Shown here: positions 13,001 to 15,346 of the stretch, piece by piece
How the letters are laid out: the number at the start of each line of letters is the position of its first letter
Position numbering within the stretch: position 1 is the stretch's first letter
NCBI GenBank assembly: GCA_028275145.1
Contig: JAQCNG010000338.1
Location: 1 to 15,346, forward strand
Direction of reading: 5' to 3'
DNA length: 15,346 nt
Source of the DNA: Halovenus sp.
GTDB taxonomy: Archaea > Halobacteriota > Halobacteria > Halobacteriales > Haloarculaceae
Translations under genes and position numbers: made by a program
Notes under the pieces: model-generated
Database searches by the model: none
Told to the model about the DNA's origin: nothing
Seen by the model: only the letters and a program-made list of their open reading frames with translations

Positions 13001-13809
13001 TCGACGCCGGAGAGCCAGCACAGCGCTACGAGTTCGAGTTCCGGGTCCGGAGACCGGGCGGGGAGGTGCGCTGGGTGCACGCCGCCGGGTACGCTGTCGA
13101 ACTGTCGGGCGAGAACCCGCGGTTCGTCGGTATCGTCGACGACATCACAGAGCGCAAGCGCCGCGAGCAGCGTCTGGAGGTGTTCAACCGGATTCTCCGG
13201 CACAACCTGCGCAACCAACTCGACGTCATCCGGAGTCACGCCGAGGTGCTGACAGACCAGCGAGATGACGACCACGCCGACCGTATCATCGCCGCGGCGG
13301 ACGAGCTGGCCGGAATGGGCACCCGGGCCAGAAAGAGCGACCAGATAATGGCGATGGACGAGCGGCCATCCCGGGTTGACCTCTCCGAGGTGCTGCGTGA
13401 CACACTGAACACACTGGCCCCCGTGCGCGAGGGCGTCGGAATCACCACGGAACTGCCCGAGAGCGCCGTGTTGACTACCAGCGAGGACGCGGTGGCCATC
13501 GCGGCCGAGAACGCGCTGGGAAACGCCATCGAGCACGGTGACTCGACCGTGAGAGTCAGTATCGAGGAGAGTCAGGAGGGGTACCGTCTCGTAATCGACG
13601 ACGACGGCCCCGGCATCCCGGAGGAGGAGCTCGTCCCGATAGAGACCGGAACCGAGACCAACCTCCGACACGGCAGGGGGCTCGGACTCTGGCAACTCCG
13701 GTGGAGTGTCGACATGATAAACGGAGCGCTATCGTTCGACACGACGGGGGGCACCACCGTCAGTATCACCATCCCGAATCAGGACGAGTCGGACCGGGTC
13801 GAGGGCTGA
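10093..13809 (+). CDS. Multi-PAS/GAF cytoplasmic sensor histidine kinase with degenerate receiver
   Basis: A 1238-residue signalling protein without membrane segments. Domain order: receiver-like 8-122; PAS1 138-257; PAS2 259-377; PAS3 380-498; PAS4 501-618; PAS5 622-742; GAF-like 750-885 (weakest call); PAS6 897-1024; kinase core 1028-1229. The core has the haloarchaeal H-box RILRHNLRNQLDVI with H1037, N-box ENALGNAIEHG with N1140 and N1144, G1 box DDDGPGIP at 1169-1176 and G2 box GRGLGLW at 1194-1200, so it should autophosphorylate. The receiver keeps D60/D61 but lacks the N-terminal acidic pair (TGEQ instead) and has Arg in place of the conserved Lys, so it is probably not phosphorylated. 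PAS1 resembles PAS3, and PAS2 resembles PAS4 and PAS5. Signal and partner are unknown; no response regulator gene is adjacent. Confidence 0.93.
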   Translation: MSQRQAGLELLVVTGEQTFGSAVADALEAAGEAAVAGQVETASDAVTQTERGAIDGVLVDDRLREPMSAVDRLTSEQNIPVVVLTDPTGNGETVGRAIQAGATDIFPRTTTSEQYELVVDRIASEQAESATDWSGRDEPYREIFENASDGMVVHDPESGEILEVNEQYCEMTGFSRERLVGETVGLVSADAPEYSAERARERIQRARDEGQILFEWRNKHRDGTTVPVEVHLTLVDLHGGECVLASVRDITERKRRERDYEEIFNKVTDAIAVFDPADTTFVDVNDSYREMFGYDDLETIQQRGIDGLSATDEGYTAERAAEFIQEVSETGEDRTVEWRGETRDGDQFWIESTLAPAEIGGEERVLSIQRDITEQRELEQTYRDIFESVSDGLVVHDPETGEILTMNDRYCELTGYDREELRSESFRLLIPDDPEWTYEDAVERISQVQEEEPQLFEFHCQRKNGETFVGEVHLSTIELRGNERILASVRDVTERKRREREYEQIFDGVNDAIAVFDPETGEITEVNEPYYDMVGYDDLETIQELGIEGLSADGETYTGQRGTELIGRVSETGDPETVEWQAKTAGGDRIWLEVTLSPATIRGNERVLSIQRDITERKRREQEFEQIFNGVEDAIVVWDPDTMEVLDANEAYLEMFGYEDLAELRELGVSGLSVTEEGYTEQRGREIHQRVVETGEPEMVEWQGETRDGERLWLEVKVTPAVIGGQQRTVSIQRDITERKRREQMVRSLHDATDRLQRAETTVEACQTTVEVARDTLGLPLTAFWLHRETGDGPVLEPVAETDPVQELEPLSFRPGDRVYEAFREGEMRVHDPSEQFPENPLEASLMLPIGDHGLLAAGRVGVAEYDEFVVDAARTLAGHVRTALDRVEREQAVRKSERRFRLIAERIEEVIYLARPDFSEILYVNPAYEEIFGEPVETLHDDANAFVEAIDERDREEFLADFEEMLAEIDAGEPAQRYEFEFRVRRPGGEVRWVHAAGYAVELSGENPRFVGIVDDITERKRREQRLEVFNRILRHNLRNQLDVIRSHAEVLTDQRDDDHADRIIAAADELAGMGTRARKSDQIMAMDERPSRVDLSEVLRDTLNTLAPVREGVGITTELPESAVLTTSEDAVAIAAENALGNAIEHGDSTVRVSIEESQEGYRLVIDDDGPGIPEEELVPIETGTETNLRHGRGLGLWQLRWSVDMINGALSFDTTGGTTVSITIPNQDESDRVEG
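10835..13170 (+). repeat. Five near-identical inter-PAS linker repeats
   Basis: Direct repeats of about 30 bases encoding (R/D)D(I/V)TERKRRE lie at about 10835-10864, 11561-11590, 11928-11956, 12293-12322 and 13141-13167. The core ACCGAGCGCAAGCGCCGCGA is identical in the first four; the last differs by single bases. They join the C-terminal beta-strand of each PAS domain to the next helix. The PAS2-PAS3 junction (about 11205-11220) has diverged to DITEQRELEQ. Confidence 0.85.
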
Positions 13810-13851
13810 GACAGCGGTCCGGAGGTCACCTCTCCGCCGGCAACTGGCCGG

Positions 13852-14076
13852 GTGGCTCTCGTCCGGACACGACTGCCTGTGGATACGAGCGTGTCTGTGC
13901 TGTTCGGCCGCTCTGCGTTCGCGCTGGGTGTCGCGCTGACGACTGCGTGGGTGTTCGTCGTCGGCAGGTCGCTGTACCGGTATCGCGAGGGGAGCGGGTC
14001 CCGCGAGCGAGTCCACCTGGTGCTGTGGAGCGGGGGCGTTCTCGGGGTCCGCTGGTGGCGGTTACGGACGGGGTGA
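13852..14076 (+). CDS. Doubtful small membrane protein
   Basis: A 74-codon frame from GTG 13852 in the 302-base gap after the kinase. It encodes one good hydrophobic segment, FALGVALTTAWVFVVG (about 23-38), then SLYRYREGSGSRERVHLVLWSGGVLG, a second weakly hydrophobic part. The pattern of membrane segment, basic loop and second segment is typical of tiny haloarchaeal membrane proteins, but I know no family for it and no TATA box lies at the leaderless distance. It could be a truncated gene or noncoding. Confidence 0.3.
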   Translation: MALVRTRLPVDTSVSVLFGRSAFALGVALTTAWVFVVGRSLYRYREGSGSRERVHLVLWSGGVLGVRWWRLRTG

Positions 14077-14082
14077 ACAAAG

Positions 14083-14088
14083 TATAAG
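14083..14088 (+). promoter_or_regulatory. TATA box of the DUF3784-like gene
   Basis: TATAAG, centred 26 bases before ATG 14112. It is the clearest TATA box in the window and predicts a leaderless message. Confidence 0.7.
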
Positions 14089-14111
14089 ATGCTACCGTCT
14101 GATCTCCCGGC

Positions 14112-14426
14112 ATGACCACCACGACAGGCGTCGTAACGGTCGCCACCGGGGTGTTCGTCGGGGTGCTCGGGGTGATGATACGGTACTACGAGATGGCCGA
14201 ACTCCTCGCGGGCTACGACGCCGAGCGAGTCACCGACGACGCGGGACTGGCCTCGTTCGTTGGCACGTACGTGTTCCTCAGTGGGCTGATAACAGTCGCT
14301 GTCGGTGTCGCCGTCTCCCTGGAACTGGTCGGGGGTTCGACCGTTCTCTGGTCCGCGTACAGTTTCGCGATGGTGCTGGTGGTCCTGCGGGTGGTCATCG
14401 GCGCACAGCAGTTCGCCGAATCCTGA
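14112..14426 (+). CDS. DUF3784-like small membrane protein
   Basis: A 104-residue protein with three hydrophobic segments (about 6-23, 48-71 and 77-97). Between the first two lies RYYEMAELLAGYDAERVTDDAGLASFVG, which resembles the loop of DUF3784 proteins, where an LxAGY segment is followed by a charged stretch. The function is unknown. The start is fixed by the TATA box 26 bases upstream. The gene stands alone between the kinase and the ABC permease on the same strand. Confidence 0.78.
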   Translation: MTTTTGVVTVATGVFVGVLGVMIRYYEMAELLAGYDAERVTDDAGLASFVGTYVFLSGLITVAVGVAVSLELVGGSTVLWSAYSFAMVLVVLRVVIGAQQFAES

Positions 14427-14473
14427 CCCCGTGAGACGGCCGAGGGTGACTCTCGGTATCGCCTCCGACGGGG
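14427..14473 (+). other. Nested stem-loop after the DUF3784-like gene
   Basis: CCCCGT at 14427-14432 can pair with ACGGGG at 14468-14473, enclosing a second stem CCGAG (14440-14444) with CTCGG (14452-14456). It starts directly after the stop codon. No T-run follows, so an archaeal terminator is not shown; it may only stabilise the 3' end. Confidence 0.3.
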
Positions 14474-14508
14474 GTCTGTATCGTAGACAAGTTTGCGACA
14501 CAAAGTAG

Positions 14509-14523
14509 ACTTTAGGGTAAAGT
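14509..14523. promoter_or_regulatory. Perfect inverted repeat at the ABC permease promoter
   Basis: ACTTTA-GGG-TAAAGT is a perfect 6-3-6 dyad lying 37-51 bases before ATG 14560. The AT-rich right arm and following T-run probably include the TATA box, predicting a start near 14545 and a short leader. A dimeric repressor bound here would block transcription factor B and TBP, so this is a plausible operator. Confidence 0.5.
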
Positions 14524-14559
14524 TTTTGCTGTCGCGCAGAGAACAGTTACGACAGAGCA

Positions 14560-15346
14560 ATGACATCGGAGACAGAGAGCCTCGGCGAAGGGGAGTCCGG
14601 TTCCGGCGGCCACCTGGGAGCGAACCGTCGCTGGTTCACACAGACGAAGGCGTTCGCGCTACGGAATCTCCGGCAGATGCTGCGGACGAAGGCGACGATA
14701 ATCTGGGGCTTTTGCTTCCCGGCCTTCTGGTATGTCCTGACGAGTCTCCTGTTCCTGCCGGACGCGGCGGAGCTCGGGTCAGGCGTCGCCATCGCGGATA
14801 TAAAGGGGGCGACGGCGGTGTCGCTGGGGTTGTTCGCAGTGCTCACGGTGACACTCGTCGCGTTCGCCGGTGGCCTCGGCAACGACCTGAGCCAGAAGCG
14901 GTACCGGAAACTCCGCTCGCTGCCGGTGGCCCCGAGCGCGGATTTCGCAGGTCGGTATCTCGCCGGTGTCGCCGTCGCGGCCGTCGCGTACGTGCTGGTG
15001 TTGCTCGTGGGACTCGTCGACGGGGCGAGTTACGCCCTGCGGGGGCCACCGTCGCTGCTGGTGGTCACGGGGTCGTTTCTGCTGTTCTCTCTGCTGGGCG
15101 TGTCTGTCGCGGTGGTGGTGACGTGGCTGGTCGAGGACTCGGAGATTGTCGTGGGCATCACGAACGCCATCCTGCTGGTCAGTTTCTTTCTCACGGGCTA
15201 CAACGGGATGACCCCGGGCCTGTTGCCGGAGAGCAGTCGCCCGATAGTCAACATCGCGCCGAACTCGCTGGCGGCACGACTCCAGACGTTCCACCTGACA
15301 GAGACCCCGGCGGAGCTACCGGTCGGTGCGGAGTCCGGGGGGCTCT
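14560..15346 (+). CDS. ABC-2 type transporter permease (partial, C-terminus outside window)
   Basis: 262 residues are visible and the frame is open at the right edge. A polar N-terminus (1-28) precedes a amphipathic FALRNLRQMLRTK segment (32-44), typical of ABC-2 permeases before the first membrane helix. Hydrophobic helices follow at about 47-66, 84-105, 133-153, 165-191 and 195-212. The loop NDLSQKRYRKLRSLPVAPSADFAGRYL (108-134), with the L-x-x-L-P-V-A-P sequence, is the family's conserved cytoplasmic coupling stretch. The role is export of an unknown substrate, such as a drug, lipid or polysaccharide, with an ATPase subunit expected nearby but not seen in this window. The 6-3-6 inverted repeat upstream suggests regulated expression. 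Confidence 0.88.
   Translation, partial: MTSETESLGEGESGSGGHLGANRRWFTQTKAFALRNLRQMLRTKATIIWGFCFPAFWYVLTSLLFLPDAAELGSGVAIADIKGATAVSLGLFAVLTVTLVAFAGGLGNDLSQKRYRKLRSLPVAPSADFAGRYLAGVAVAAVAYVLVLLVGLVDGASYALRGPPSLLVVTGSFLLFSLLGVSVAVVVTWLVEDSEIVVGITNAILLVSFFLTGYNGMTPGLLPESSRPIVNIAPNSLAARLQTFHLTETPAELPVGAESGGL

Noticed and set aside
12655-13695. A 346-codon minus-strand frame opposite the kinase core
   Set aside because: It is an antisense shadow; the plus strand encodes GAF-like, PAS and ATPase motifs here.

Overview
The window is about 15.3 kb of haloarchaeal (class Halobacteria) chromosome. The evidence is the high GC content, the strongly acidic proteins, small haloarchaea-only families such as DUF5786, an archaeosortase-type PGF-CTERM surface protein with about twenty N-glycosylation sequons, and TATA-like boxes centred about 26-27 bases before start codons, as expected for leaderless archaeal transcripts. 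All family names come from motif recognition by eye; no database search was run.

Left part (1-4545), all protein genes on the minus strand. A two-gene unit encodes an RNase H-fold DEDD exonuclease with helix-hairpin-helix motifs, followed two bases later by a DExH helicase cut by the left window edge. The pair resembles bacterial MrfA/MrfB (YprA/YprB), a DNA repair helicase-nuclease pair, but in reversed order. Upstream lie a conserved protein of unknown function and a universal stress protein with a leaderless promoter. Bases of roughly 3930-4195 hold no convincing gene but several strong hairpins resembling the ends of an IS200/IS605-type element, probably a non-autonomous relic. Next is a small acidic DUF5786 protein.

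Middle part (4617-9893), plus strand. After a doubtful 52-codon reading frame comes a large secreted protein: signal peptide, an Hvo_1808-like domain with a damaged zinc-peptidase motif, a PQQ-type beta-propeller, an Asp-rich linker with 24-bp tandem repeats, and a PGF-CTERM anchor. It is followed by a SAM-dependent methyltransferase-like protein, then a DUF4864-like protein whose stop codon overlaps the start of a short-chain dehydrogenase.

Right part (10093-15346), plus strand. A 1238-residue cytoplasmic sensor kinase has a degenerate receiver domain, five PAS domains apparently built by repeated duplication, a GAF-like domain, a sixth PAS, and a haloarchaeal histidine-kinase core. No response regulator is adjacent. 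Then come a doubtful small membrane ORF, a DUF3784-like membrane protein with a clear leaderless promoter, and an ABC-2 type permease cut by the right edge, preceded by a perfect 6-3-6 inverted repeat that may be an operator.

The strongest leads are the MrfAB-like pair, the surface protein whose peptidase motif has lost a zinc ligand, the duplicated PAS array with near-identical linker DNA, and the hairpin-rich transposon relic.
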